A stretch of 12,060 bases of DNA, taken from assembly GCA_029880625.1 (NCBI GenBank), contig JAOUOA010000030.1, positions 1-12,060 of the forward strand. The letters run 5' to 3'. The translations under genes and the position numbers were made by a program. The stretch's first letter is position 1. Every line of letters begins with the position of its first letter. This DNA comes from Spirochaetia bacterium. Its GTDB lineage: Bacteria > Spirochaetota > Leptospiria > Leptospirales > Leptonemataceae. The notes below the pieces were generated by a model that saw only the letters and a list, made by a program, of their open reading frames with translations, was not told the DNA's origin and did not search any database. This document shows, one piece after another, positions 1-7,045 of the stretch.

Positions 1-70
1 CTTCAGCTTATTTTGAAAAGACTCCATTCCTGAAAATTTTCCATATCATATTCATTTCGCAAATTTATAA

Positions 71-1978
71 TCAATGAAATTTCACTGAAGGTTCTATTAT
101 GAATTTCTCTGCAATTTTGTTAAAACGATCAGGGTATTCCTCATGAGGACTATGAGCTGCTTTTTCAAATATAATTAATTGACCAAGTTCCTTCATCATT
201 TGAATAAACAGGACTGACTTTTCCGGGGGAATTGCATTGTCGAACTCTCCATGAACAATCAAAACGGGAAGCGGTGCCTTAGAAATAATTTCAGCCTCTC
301 TTTTAAGCATGGGATACTTGATGATATTCCTGAGTATAAATAAGAGACCATCAAAAGTGTTCTCTATCATAAGCGGTTTCAATATTTTAGTAAGTTTGAT
401 ATCACCCGGTTTGGCCCGGTCATAATACCATGTTTTTTTTATGTTACGAATCAGAAAACCCTCTCCTGGTAAAGCATTTAAGAATTCGCCTACAAATGGA
501 GTTTCATAAATCCGGGATGTCATATTTTCACTGTACGGCAATATCATTGGAGAAGACAGTACCAGTTTACTGACTCTTTCCCTGTGATGTGCCGCAATAT
601 AAACTGAAATTCCACCGCCCATGGATTGACCGAAGAATACAGCCTTGCGAATTTGAAGCGAGTCCATCAGACTGATGATTTGATCACTGTATACTTTAAT
701 TGAATATTCGTTGTGCGGCAGTCTTTCGCTGTATCCCATTCCAAAAAGATCAACTGCAATCACTCTGTGATTTTTTGAAAAATATTCAATTTGAGAATCC
801 CACATAACAGTATTGTACAGATAACCATGGATCATAATAATTGCCGGACCATGACCTTTTTCAATAAAATGAACTCTTCGATTATTTATTTTTACGATCC
901 GTCCCTCCGCATTTAATATAGCCTGTTCGTAAGAGATGGTATCCTTTTTATATATTACCGGAAACAAAAAGAATGACAATAATAAAGAAAATATGATGGT
1001 TAAGTATAGTGTGCTTTTCTTAATAGTTGAATTTTTTATATAATCTAAAACTTTCCTGATGCCGTTATAAGCCGGTATATTCTGATCTAAATGCGATTGT
1101 TTACTTTGTTTTTTACCATTTTTTCGTGCAGAATTTTCAATTCTGTCAGTCTCAGTTGACTTCAGATTCATTTTTTCCCAATCTTTCACCAGATAATGGT
1201 TTTGATTGCGCCATGGATGAAATCCAGGCAGAAAAAAAACAAGATATGCAGGTATGATTCGCGTAATTAAAGCCGGATAAATAAAAAGATATTTCAAACC
1301 ATTTGTAAAATCGCCGGGATTCATCTTCTCGTGATCATTTTTAAGTATCAAACGAAGCGACGAGATGGAATTATAAAAAAACTGATATGTTGCCCTTAGC
1401 ATTGCATATACTCGCCTGAAATAACCTCCGCCAACTTCAAGATATAAATCATAAGCTACTGACTTGTGCTCCAGCTCTTCTGCAGCATGCCACAGCCAGA
1501 GTTTTGAAAATTCCGGATCTGAGTTCACAAGCAGCTTGTCTCTATGTTTCAGCAGGACATCTGCAAGAATGGCTGTGAAGTGTTCAAAGGCTACGACCAG
1601 AGCAAGCCGCATCAAAGGGTGTTTCTGATTAAAACCCCTTACAGCAGTTTTAACGAATTGTTCAAGATCTTCGAGGTTATGCCCTTTTTTTTCAAGCAGG
1701 GAATTGTAACTAGCATGAACACGAGTATGCCAGGCCTCCTGTTTAATAAAATTATTTATTTGCTTCAAGTGTTCAATATCTTTGATATTTCCCTTATAAT
1801 TATTTACACCATCAATGAAAAACTTCTCGCCTTCAGGGAACATCAATGACATGGAATTGTAAAAATGCGATATAAAAACATTATTACCATTCCAGTTGCT
1901 GATTCTGGCATACTTCAGATTGAACTTCATTTTTCTGAAGACAATTTTCTTCGCAGGTAATGATTTAATTGGTTTCAT
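71..1978 (-). CDS. Fusion of PF10118 metal-dependent hydrolase domain and membrane-anchored alpha/beta hydrolase
   Basis: This 635-residue protein has two enzyme-like halves. Residues about 20-270 match the PF10118 'predicted metal-dependent hydrolase' family, which has a ferritin-like helical fold. Candidate metal ligands are E49/E51, E81 and H84 (EAWH), E132 and H133, and E167/E168, E170 and H171 (WHAAEELEH). A hydrophobic stretch lies at 228-252. A polar, basic linker (270-320) and one membrane helix (about 322-343) follow. Residues 360-630 form an alpha/beta hydrolase: HG at 384-385 for the oxyanion hole, nucleophile S452 in GQSMG, acid D580 in HGEFD, and H609. Both domains usually occur as separate proteins, so the fusion is odd. 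The start lies 3 nt past the cyclase stop (TAG-TTT-ATG) with no Shine-Dalgarno sequence of its own, suggesting translational coupling. A lipid or ester substrate is plausible from the operon context but is inference. Which side of the membrane the hydrolase faces is unclear. Confidence 0.9.
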   Translation of the reverse strand: MKPIKSLPAKKIVFRKMKFNLKYARISNWNGNNVFISHFYNSMSLMFPEGEKFFIDGVNNYKGNIKDIEHLKQINNFIKQEAWHTRVHASYNSLLEKKGHNLEDLEQFVKTAVRGFNQKHPLMRLALVVAFEHFTAILADVLLKHRDKLLVNSDPEFSKLWLWHAAEELEHKSVAYDLYLEVGGGYFRRVYAMLRATYQFFYNSISSLRLILKNDHEKMNPGDFTNGLKYLFIYPALITRIIPAYLVFFLPGFHPWRNQNHYLVKDWEKMNLKSTETDRIENSARKNGKKQSKQSHLDQNIPAYNGIRKVLDYIKNSTIKKSTLYLTIIFSLLLSFFLFPVIYKKDTISYEQAILNAEGRIVKINNRRVHFIEKGHGPAIIMIHGYLYNTVMWDSQIEYFSKNHRVIAVDLFGMGYSERLPHNEYSIKVYSDQIISLMDSLQIRKAVFFGQSMGGGISVYIAAHHRERVSKLVLSSPMILPYSENMTSRIYETPFVGEFLNALPGEGFLIRNIKKTWYYDRAKPGDIKLTKILKPLMIENTFDGLLFILRNIIKYPMLKREAEIISKAPLPVLIVHGEFDNAIPPEKSVLFIQMMKELGQLIIFEKAAHSPHEEYPDRFNKIAEKFIIEPSVKFH

Positions 1979-1981
1979 AAA

Positions 1982-3178
1982 CTATATTTTATTAACGAAA
2001 AGTTTCATATTTCCTTTTCCTTTAATCTGCAACGTGCCGCGGTAAATAAAGTTTGAATTACCATTTAATAAATTAAACGTACTTTCAGAAATTTGTATTC
2101 TGTTTGGAATTCCAGATGATTCCATTCGCGAGGCGACATTGACAGTATCTCCCCAGATATCATAAGTAAATTTTCTGTGTCCGATCACTCCGGCAGTAAT
2201 GGGACCGGTACTGATTCCTATTCGGAGCTGTATTTTGTATCCGATTTCATTGTTAATATTCTCCACTGCATGCAGCATTTCTTCCGCAAATAAAATGATT
2301 TTTTCTGTATGATTTGCACATTCTTTCGGAGCGCCTGAAACGGCCATATATGAATCGCCTATTGTTTTAATTTTTTCAACATCATACTTAACAACCAGGT
2401 CGTCAAATGCATGGTAATATGTATTCAGCATTTCAACGACCCATTCCGGTTTTGCATCTGAAGAGAGTGAACTGAAGCCTACCATGTCGGCAAAAAGAAC
2501 CGATACACTATCAAAACTATCGGCAATAACCTTTGGCTTACTTTTTAAACGATTGGCAATATCCTGAGGTAAAATATTGAGTAAAAGATCGTCTGAACGG
2601 TCTCTTTCTTTTTTTATATTTAAATGAGCCCTGTTTGTTTCCTGATAAAAAAAATAAATTATTCCAAAAATCAGACTTGTCATTCCAAATGTTGAAAAAG
2701 GATGAAACCAAAAGAAATAATTTTCAGGAATATTAATTATATAGGGACTTTCATATCTTACATATTCGCAGAACGCAAACATTGAAAAAGCAATTACCAT
2801 ATTTATAAAAATCCATATTTTATCTTTATCTTTGATGAGGACGAAACTCAGTATCGGCGAGGCCAGAATATAGTATTGGAGACCGCTATCCACCCCCATA
2901 AAAAAAACAATTAATATGAGAAGGTGTATGACAGCGATAAATCCAAGCGCAACTGATGAAACGCGGTTTAAGCCGAACTTATTGAAAATGAGTAATGATA
3001 AGGTAATTACAATAACTCCGATATTTATATATATTGCATTTTCAACTCCAAGAATCCAGTATGCAAAAGCATAGATTGCATACATAAACACTAAAATTGA
3101 AATGGTCACATTCAGAGTCCTTACTCTTCGCACATCTTCCGGACTGCATTTATCGAGGCCGATATCAAACAAATTCAT
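1982..3178 (-). CDS. Membrane-bound class III adenylate cyclase
   Basis: The 398-residue protein has six predicted membrane helices in its first half (about 24-45, 47-66, 73-95, 101-115, 120-138, 153-178). A signalling-helix linker follows (LLNILPQDIANRL, about 199-211), then a class III cyclase domain (about 222-398). The metal-binding aspartates are D231 (FADMVGF) and D275 (IGDSYM). The adenine-specifying pair is K271 and D340 (YDIWG), and the transition-state residues are N347 and R351, with K386/K388 in KGKG near the C-terminus. The Lys/Asp pair predicts ATP as substrate and cAMP as product, not cGMP. The catalytic core closely resembles the C2 domain of mammalian adenylate cyclases. All residues for a functional homodimer are present. 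AAGGAA lies about 8 nt before the ATG. The gene is second in the operon, 39 nt after the SDR. No dedicated ligand-sensing domain is recognised; the membrane domain may sense the signal. Confidence 0.95.
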   Translation of the reverse strand: MNLFDIGLDKCSPEDVRRVRTLNVTISILVFMYAIYAFAYWILGVENAIYINIGVIVITLSLLIFNKFGLNRVSSVALGFIAVIHLLILIVFFMGVDSGLQYYILASPILSFVLIKDKDKIWIFINMVIAFSMFAFCEYVRYESPYIINIPENYFFWFHPFSTFGMTSLIFGIIYFFYQETNRAHLNIKKERDRSDDLLLNILPQDIANRLKSKPKVIADSFDSVSVLFADMVGFSSLSSDAKPEWVVEMLNTYYHAFDDLVVKYDVEKIKTIGDSYMAVSGAPKECANHTEKIILFAEEMLHAVENINNEIGYKIQLRIGISTGPITAGVIGHRKFTYDIWGDTVNVASRMESSGIPNRIQISESTFNLLNGNSNFIYRGTLQIKGKGNMKLFVNKI

Positions 3179-3217
3179 TTTAATTTCCTTTAATTGAGAA
3201 TAACTGAACCGATGCGC

Positions 3218-4273
3218 TTACTTTTTTATCGCATCCACATTAATGAGCGTTCGCGCAGTTTCGATAATTGAATCTTCAGCTCTGATTGGTCTGATTCCCA
3301 GAAGATTAACCATTCTGGCATTATTGAGTTTCCTGTGGACACCAAGCTCATTCAAAACACTTCGTGTCGCAGGATCAAATATTGAATAGAATCTCACCAT
3401 GGAATGCGGCAGTGTCAAAGAAGGTATTTTGTATCCAAAAGTTTTAAACTCATCTGATAAAATTTTTGCAATTTCGCTGTACCATAAAAATCTGTCTGTT
3501 ACAATAAATCGTTTCCCGTTAGCATCCGGTAAATTCATGGCCTTGATATGGGCATCAGCCACATCGCGTACATCCACAATCTGAAAACCAATTTTTGGCA
3601 GTGCGGGAACAGAGCCGTCCATAAGCTTGGTAACAATTGCAGCTGAAGTTCCAAATTCTTTTTTCAACATGGGCCCCAGTACAGCGGAAGGATTTATGAC
3701 AACCAGTTCCAGGCGCTTTCCCTCATCGGCAATAAAGTCCCAGGCAGCCTTTTCAGCAATGGTCTTGCTGATATGATAGGGGACAACATCAGCTCCATCA
3801 ATATTTGTCCAGGTATCTTCGTCCAGTACGGATTCATTTATCGGAGGGGGATGACCGTATGAAACTGCCGCCATGGAAGAAGTCAGGACAATTTTTTTGA
3901 CTGTGGATTCCCGGTTTGCAGCTTTTAAAACTCTTAGTGTTCCTTCCAGCGCTGGTCTGTATAATTCTTCATCTGCATTTTTAGGTTTATCCATGAAAAA
4001 TGGAGAAGCGACATGCAGTACATATGAGGAACCTTTAACTGCCTCATCCCAGTTCGAATCAAATAAAAGATCGGCTTCAAAAAATGTTAAATCCCCTTTA
4101 TCATGCTGCGTGTATTTTGAAATAATGGACCGAATTTCATTTTCACGTTTTAAATTTCGAATTGTAGTTTTTACCCTGTAACCCTGATTTATCAGTTTGA
4201 TTATGATATGCAAACCAATAAATCCTGAACCTCCTGTAACAGTTACCTGAACATTTTTTTCCATAAGATTCAT
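3218..4273 (-). CDS. Extended SDR NAD(P)-dependent reductase, dihydroflavonol-4-reductase-like
   Basis: This 351-residue protein is an extended short-chain dehydrogenase with an N-terminal Rossmann motif at 13-20 (TGGSGFIG, glycines 14, 17, 20) and R39 after the second strand, which suggests NADPH preference. The active site has S132/S133 (TSSMAAV) and Y166/K170 (YHISK). The NPSAVLGP motif at 194-201 and VDVRDVADAH at 233-242 are typical of the dihydroflavonol reductase / cinnamoyl-CoA reductase / 3-beta-hydroxysteroid dehydrogenase group. The protein is soluble and should reduce a carbonyl or oxidise an alcohol, with the substrate unknown. It is the first gene of a minus-strand operon with the cyclase and fusion hydrolase, read from a consensus promoter. 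Translation may begin at 4273 or at the ATG at 4264 (residue 4). Neither has a Shine-Dalgarno sequence, and the promoter is so close that the message is nearly leaderless. The plant-pathway name describes the fold family only. Confidence 0.93.
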   Translation of the reverse strand: MNLMEKNVQVTVTGGSGFIGLHIIIKLINQGYRVKTTIRNLKRENEIRSIISKYTQHDKGDLTFFEADLLFDSNWDEAVKGSSYVLHVASPFFMDKPKNADEELYRPALEGTLRVLKAANRESTVKKIVLTSSMAAVSYGHPPPINESVLDEDTWTNIDGADVVPYHISKTIAEKAAWDFIADEGKRLELVVINPSAVLGPMLKKEFGTSAAIVTKLMDGSVPALPKIGFQIVDVRDVADAHIKAMNLPDANGKRFIVTDRFLWYSEIAKILSDEFKTFGYKIPSLTLPHSMVRFYSIFDPATRSVLNELGVHRKLNNARMVNLLGIRPIRAEDSIIETARTLINVDAIKK

Positions 4274-4284
4274 AATGATCAGGG

Positions 4285-4313
4285 ATTATAGTGTATTTCA
4301 TAACGCCTGTCAA
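4285..4313 (-). promoter_or_regulatory. Consensus sigma-70 promoter of the SDR-cyclase-hydrolase operon
   Basis: On the minus strand, TTGACA (4308-4313) and TATAAT (4285-4290) are separated by exactly 17 bp, so all 12 consensus positions match. The SDR ATG begins only 11 nt after the -10 box, so a start at A4279 or A4276 would give a leader of about 3-6 nt. This predicts leaderless or near-leaderless translation, or use of the second ATG at 4264 with a 15-nt SD-free leader. Confidence 0.8.
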
Positions 4314-4321
4314 TGGCATTG

Positions 4322-4351
4322 TGCGAAAAGAATCTTTGCAAATTGCGAAAA
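4322..4351. promoter_or_regulatory. Candidate AraC operator: TGCGAAAA direct repeats
   Basis: TGCGAAAA occurs at 4322-4329 and again at 4344-4351, a period of 22 bp or about two helical turns. A TTTGCAAA palindrome (4335-4342) lies between them. The nearer copy ends 8 bp upstream of the SDR -35 box. AraC-family dimers typically bind direct repeats about 21 bp apart at this position. A degraded third copy, TGCGAGAA, lies at 4501-4508. Assigning the site to the divergent AraC gene is inference. Confidence 0.4.
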
Positions 4352-4647
4352 CTGTATTCCTATCTTCTTATATATAAATAATCAAGCAGGAATCCAATCA
4401 AATGTATAGCTAAATGAAAATTGGTTTGCATGGATAAATTTTAAAAAAAATAAGTATAATCTCATCGTTGTTTGAAAAAAACTCTGAAAGCTTTCTATCC
4501 TGCGAGAAATCACCAGCCATTGTCTCGATTTTAATCAAACTGAGTAAATTTTATCTGCAATCTAGGCAATGAATCCATTGAAATGCGGCTTAAAAAAACT
4601 CTTTCAATTTGATAAACCGTGTTTGAACTTCTGCTATAAATATATAT

Positions 4648-4677
4648 TTGACAGTTGAAAAGAATTGCTGATATGAC
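4648..4677 (+). promoter_or_regulatory. Probable promoter of the first AraC-family gene
   Basis: TTGACA (4648-4653) is followed, after 18 bp, by TATGAC (4672-4677), a 4-of-6 match to the -10 consensus. Transcription would begin around 4684, leaving a leader of about 13 nt. No Shine-Dalgarno sequence precedes the ATG at 4697. The perfect -35 with a poor -10 is compatible with controlled expression. Confidence 0.45.
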
Positions 4678-4696
4678 GTACTCATCATAAAAAATC

Positions 4697-5716
4697 ATGC
4701 TGCCCGAACAAACTATTTCACTAATAACTCTGAATGTATTGCTACAGACAGCAGAATCATTCGGCATAAATAGAAAATTTTTACTGGAAGAGTGCGGTAT
4801 GAATCCTGAGATTCTATCATCGCCAGATAACCGTTTCACAGTAGGCGAGTTCGATCGATTGATCTCAAAAGCAGTGGATCTTTCCTGTGATAATTATTTC
4901 GGCCTTCGAATGGGGCATTTCTTTACTTTTAATATTGGAAATGTGGTCACCTATATGGTCTTGAATTGCCGTAATTATGAAGAAGTCTGTCGTAAATATA
5001 TTGAATATCAGAAAATTATTTCTGAGGTACGAAAGATTGATTTAATTATTGAGAATAATAAAGCTAAAATTGAAATTCGACTGCTGACTGAAAGTCTTGA
5101 GCAGGAACGCCACATGCTCGATCAAATTGTTTCCTGCCTTGTTAATGCATCCAAACATGTCGTTGTGAATAGTTTTCAATTTGATAGAATAGATTTTACT
5201 CATAATAATCCAGAGTATTATGCTGAATATAAAAAATACTTCAATTGTGAATTAGCATGGGGAATGCCTTTGACAACAATCTGGTTTGATGCTGAACACT
5301 TAAAAACTCCGATCAAACAACCCAATCCTGAATTATTGTCTGCTCTGGAAGCAAAGGCAAACCAGATGTTGACCCGGATCAATAAACACGGAATCTACAC
5401 AAAAAAAATACTGTCTGTTATAAGTAATTATTCATTCAATTTTCAATCAGGAATTGAAGATGTTGCTTCACAAATAGGACTCAGTCCTCGCAACCTTCAA
5501 ATGATGCTCAAAAATGAAAATACAACTTATCAAAAACTTCTGGATGAAGTCCGAAAAGAAAAGTCGCTTATGCTTTTGAAAAATGATACTTCCATCACAG
5601 AAATTTCCTATCTACTTGGATTCAATGATCCTTCTTCTTTTCAAAGAGCTTTTAAAAAATGGATGGGGGTCCCTCCAGGTGAATATCGAAAAAAACTTGA
5701 ATTCTCTTCATTGTAA
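4697..5716 (+). CDS. AraC-family transcriptional regulator with PF12625-type sensor domain
   Basis: The 339-residue protein has an N-terminal effector domain (about 15-205) of the PF12625 type found in OruR/VirS-like regulators. The C-terminal AraC DNA-binding domain has two helix-turn-helix units (about 253-272 and 298-322), including the signature region ITEISYLLGFNDPSSFQRAFKKW and the PGEYR ending. Regulators of this group often control neighbouring lipid, fatty-acid or aromatic-compound genes, and this one is divergent from the SDR-cyclase-hydrolase operon. It therefore probably controls that operon in response to a small, perhaps lipid-derived, molecule; the target and ligand are inferred. 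It aligns without gaps to the second AraC protein at 10240-11250, about 49% identical by hand count. The start lacks a Shine-Dalgarno sequence, but the N-terminus lines up exactly with the paralogue, which supports it. Confidence 0.94.
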   Translation: MLPEQTISLITLNVLLQTAESFGINRKFLLEECGMNPEILSSPDNRFTVGEFDRLISKAVDLSCDNYFGLRMGHFFTFNIGNVVTYMVLNCRNYEEVCRKYIEYQKIISEVRKIDLIIENNKAKIEIRLLTESLEQERHMLDQIVSCLVNASKHVVVNSFQFDRIDFTHNNPEYYAEYKKYFNCELAWGMPLTTIWFDAEHLKTPIKQPNPELLSALEAKANQMLTRINKHGIYTKKILSVISNYSFNFQSGIEDVASQIGLSPRNLQMMLKNENTTYQKLLDEVRKEKSLMLLKNDTSITEISYLLGFNDPSSFQRAFKKWMGVPPGEYRKKLEFSSL

Positions 5717-5779
5717 TATGCAGATGCAGCAAAAAACAACTGCTTTAGCGCTACTCAATCAGAAACAAACCTGAAATAT

Positions 5780-6973
5780 TTACATCGCTTTACATCGATC
5801 CGCACTTAATGAAGCAGTCTGAACTTTTCCAGGAGTCCAGTTTTCCTGTGTTCTGTAGCGTTTTATATTTACAATCTGCCCGAGTTTCGGTACAATCAGT
5901 TCAAATTTTTTCTTTTCAGACATAAGGTTAAGTCTTTCAACCGGATCATACCAGGAATGAAACGATAAAGAAAACATTCCCCAGTGAATGGGAAAATATT
6001 TTTTTGCTTTCAAATCGTAAAATGCAAGAACCGCTTCTTCCGGCATCATGTGAACTTCTTTCCAGGTTTTGTTGTACTGGCCGCTTTCAAGAAACGCAAT
6101 ATCAAACGGACCGTACCTTTCGCCAATCTCTTTAAAATGAATATCGTAACCGGAATCCCCGCTGAAATAAATATTGCTGTTTTTTGAACGAATGATCCAG
6201 GAAGCCCATAGCGTGGTATTCTGCCGAATTCCGTTTCGTCCGGAAAAGTGCTGTGCTGGAGCTGCAATAAATTCAATGCCGTTAAACTTCGCCGTCTCCC
6301 ACCAGTCTTTTTCTGTTATTCTTTCGCCGGAAATGCCCCAGCTTTTTAAATGCGATCCAACGCCCAGAGGAGTAATGAAACGGCTTTTTTTATCCTTAAA
6401 AAATTCAATTGTTTTCATGTCCAGGTGATCGTAATGATCATGGGAAATTAAAATATAGTCAATTTTCGGCAGATCTTTCGGCTGCAGTACAGCTGGCTGG
6501 AACCTTTTTACGATAAAGCCAAACGGCGAAGCAGATTTGGAAAAAACCGGATCGATAAGAACGACCACGCCGTTTATGTTAAGAAGCAGTGACGAATGAC
6601 CGAACCAGATTACTTTCAGATCATTGGAAGGCTTTGTAAATTCTGCAATATCGGGACGGATTTCCGGAAGACTGCATTCCGGTTCTCTGTCAATGCCTGA
6701 CTTAAACCATTCGCTGATATTATTCCAGGTATACACCCGTTCATTCATTTTTTCCATCAGATCGGGGATCCGGTTTTCAAAGACTTCTTTGTCCGGATGA
6801 TAATTTACAGAAGATGCAAATTTTTCTTTATACTCCTTTCCCGGACTTTTTCCCATTACAGTCCAGATACAGGCAGCATGAACCAAAAGAGACAGAACTG
6901 CGCAGACAGCAAAAAATCTTGTGATACCTTTTTTCAACTCAAATGAAAAATTACCGATTCGAATGATTTTCAA
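5780..6973 (-). CDS. NAPE-PLD-like metallo-beta-lactamase-fold hydrolase, membrane anchored
   Basis: This zinc hydrolase resembles N-acylphosphatidylethanolamine phospholipase D (COG2220 group). Numbered from the TTG at 6973 (397 residues), the di-zinc motif is H178-D-H180-Y-D182-H183, with H242 (PAQHFSGR), D273 (FSGDSGYD) and H330 (PIHWGMF). The QH and IHWG-F contexts are those of NAPE-PLD rather than of lactamases or UlaG. A hydrophobic helix at about 18-40 could be an uncleaved anchor; an AAC sequence at 33-35 is only a poor lipobox. By analogy it may cleave the head group from N-acyl or other phospholipids, but no substrate is proven. I chose TTG 6973 because AGGAGG lies 10 nt upstream. 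The frame stays open to a TTG at 7027, which has no good ribosome site and would put 18 charged or polar residues ahead of the helix. DUF2269 is 72 nt upstream on the same strand. Confidence 0.92.
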   Translation of the reverse strand: MKIIRIGNFSFELKKGITRFFAVCAVLSLLVHAACIWTVMGKSPGKEYKEKFASSVNYHPDKEVFENRIPDLMEKMNERVYTWNNISEWFKSGIDREPECSLPEIRPDIAEFTKPSNDLKVIWFGHSSLLLNINGVVVLIDPVFSKSASPFGFIVKRFQPAVLQPKDLPKIDYILISHDHYDHLDMKTIEFFKDKKSRFITPLGVGSHLKSWGISGERITEKDWWETAKFNGIEFIAAPAQHFSGRNGIRQNTTLWASWIIRSKNSNIYFSGDSGYDIHFKEIGERYGPFDIAFLESGQYNKTWKEVHMMPEEAVLAFYDLKAKKYFPIHWGMFSLSFHSWYDPVERLNLMSEKKKFELIVPKLGQIVNIKRYRTQENWTPGKVQTASLSADRCKAM

Positions 6974-6983
6974 TTTACAGACT

Positions 6984-6989
6984 CCTCCT
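6984..6989 (-). promoter_or_regulatory. Shine-Dalgarno sequence that sets the TTG start of the NAPE-PLD-like gene
   Basis: AGGAGG on the minus strand ends 10 nt before the TTG at 6973; the overlapping GGAG ends 8 nt before it. It is the strongest ribosome-binding sequence in the window and favours this non-ATG start over the upstream TTG at 7027. Confidence 0.7.
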
Positions 6990-7007
6990 GATATATCAGT
7001 AGACTGA
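6988..7007. repeat. Two overlapping palindromes beside the NAPE-PLD-like ribosome-binding site
   Basis: CTGATATATCAG (6988-6999) is a perfect 12-bp palindrome. It overlaps TCAGT-AG-ACTGA (6996-7007), an inverted repeat with 5-bp arms. CTGATA recurs at 7013-7018. The cluster touches the Shine-Dalgarno sequence, so it could be a repressor operator or a set of alternative small mRNA hairpins. No -10/-35 pair was confirmed here. Confidence 0.35.
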
Positions 7008-7045
7008 AATCTCTGATACCGGGTCAAAAATATTTCCAGTATGTT

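Larger units (their letters stand above)
4274..4696. other. Divergent regulatory intergenic region between SDR operon and AraC gene
   Basis: These 423 bp hold no convincing gene. They contain the consensus SDR promoter and the TGCGAAAA repeats at the left end. The middle is A+T-rich with a GAAAGCTTTC palindrome at 4486-4495. A weaker promoter for the AraC gene lies at the right end. I see no terminator, tRNA or recognisable riboswitch. The length is generous for a divergent promoter, leaving room for DNA looping between distant sites. Confidence 0.6.

Noticed and set aside
1..70. Left-edge stretch after the fusion hydrolase, checked for a further operon gene or terminator
   Set aside because: Short minus-strand frames end quickly; only a GAAAATTTTC palindrome (32-41) without a following T-run is seen.
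1685..1692. A8 runs in coding DNA (also 433-440 and 2900-2907), considered as slippage or frameshift sites
   Set aside because: Runs of eight are expected in A+T-rich coding sequence encoding Lys or Phe; frames continue normally through them.
1544..1849. Plus-strand 101-codon open frame
   Set aside because: Lies inside the minus-strand fusion hydrolase; no ribosome site or recognisable domain.
3873..4181. Plus-strand 102-codon open frame
   Set aside because: Antisense to the SDR Rossmann region; composition is that of a shadow frame.
4531..4839. Minus-strand 102-codon open frame in the divergent region
   Set aside because: Overlaps the 5' end of the AraC gene in antisense, has no ribosome site and no recognisable protein features.
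5717..5779. GCAG/CTGC inverted repeat between the convergent AraC and NAPE-PLD-like genes, considered as a terminator
   Set aside because: Only a 4-bp stem with a 10-nt loop and no T-run.
6046..6428. Open frames on both strands within the NAPE-PLD-like gene
   Set aside because: They overlap a gene with strong catalytic motifs and resemble nothing.
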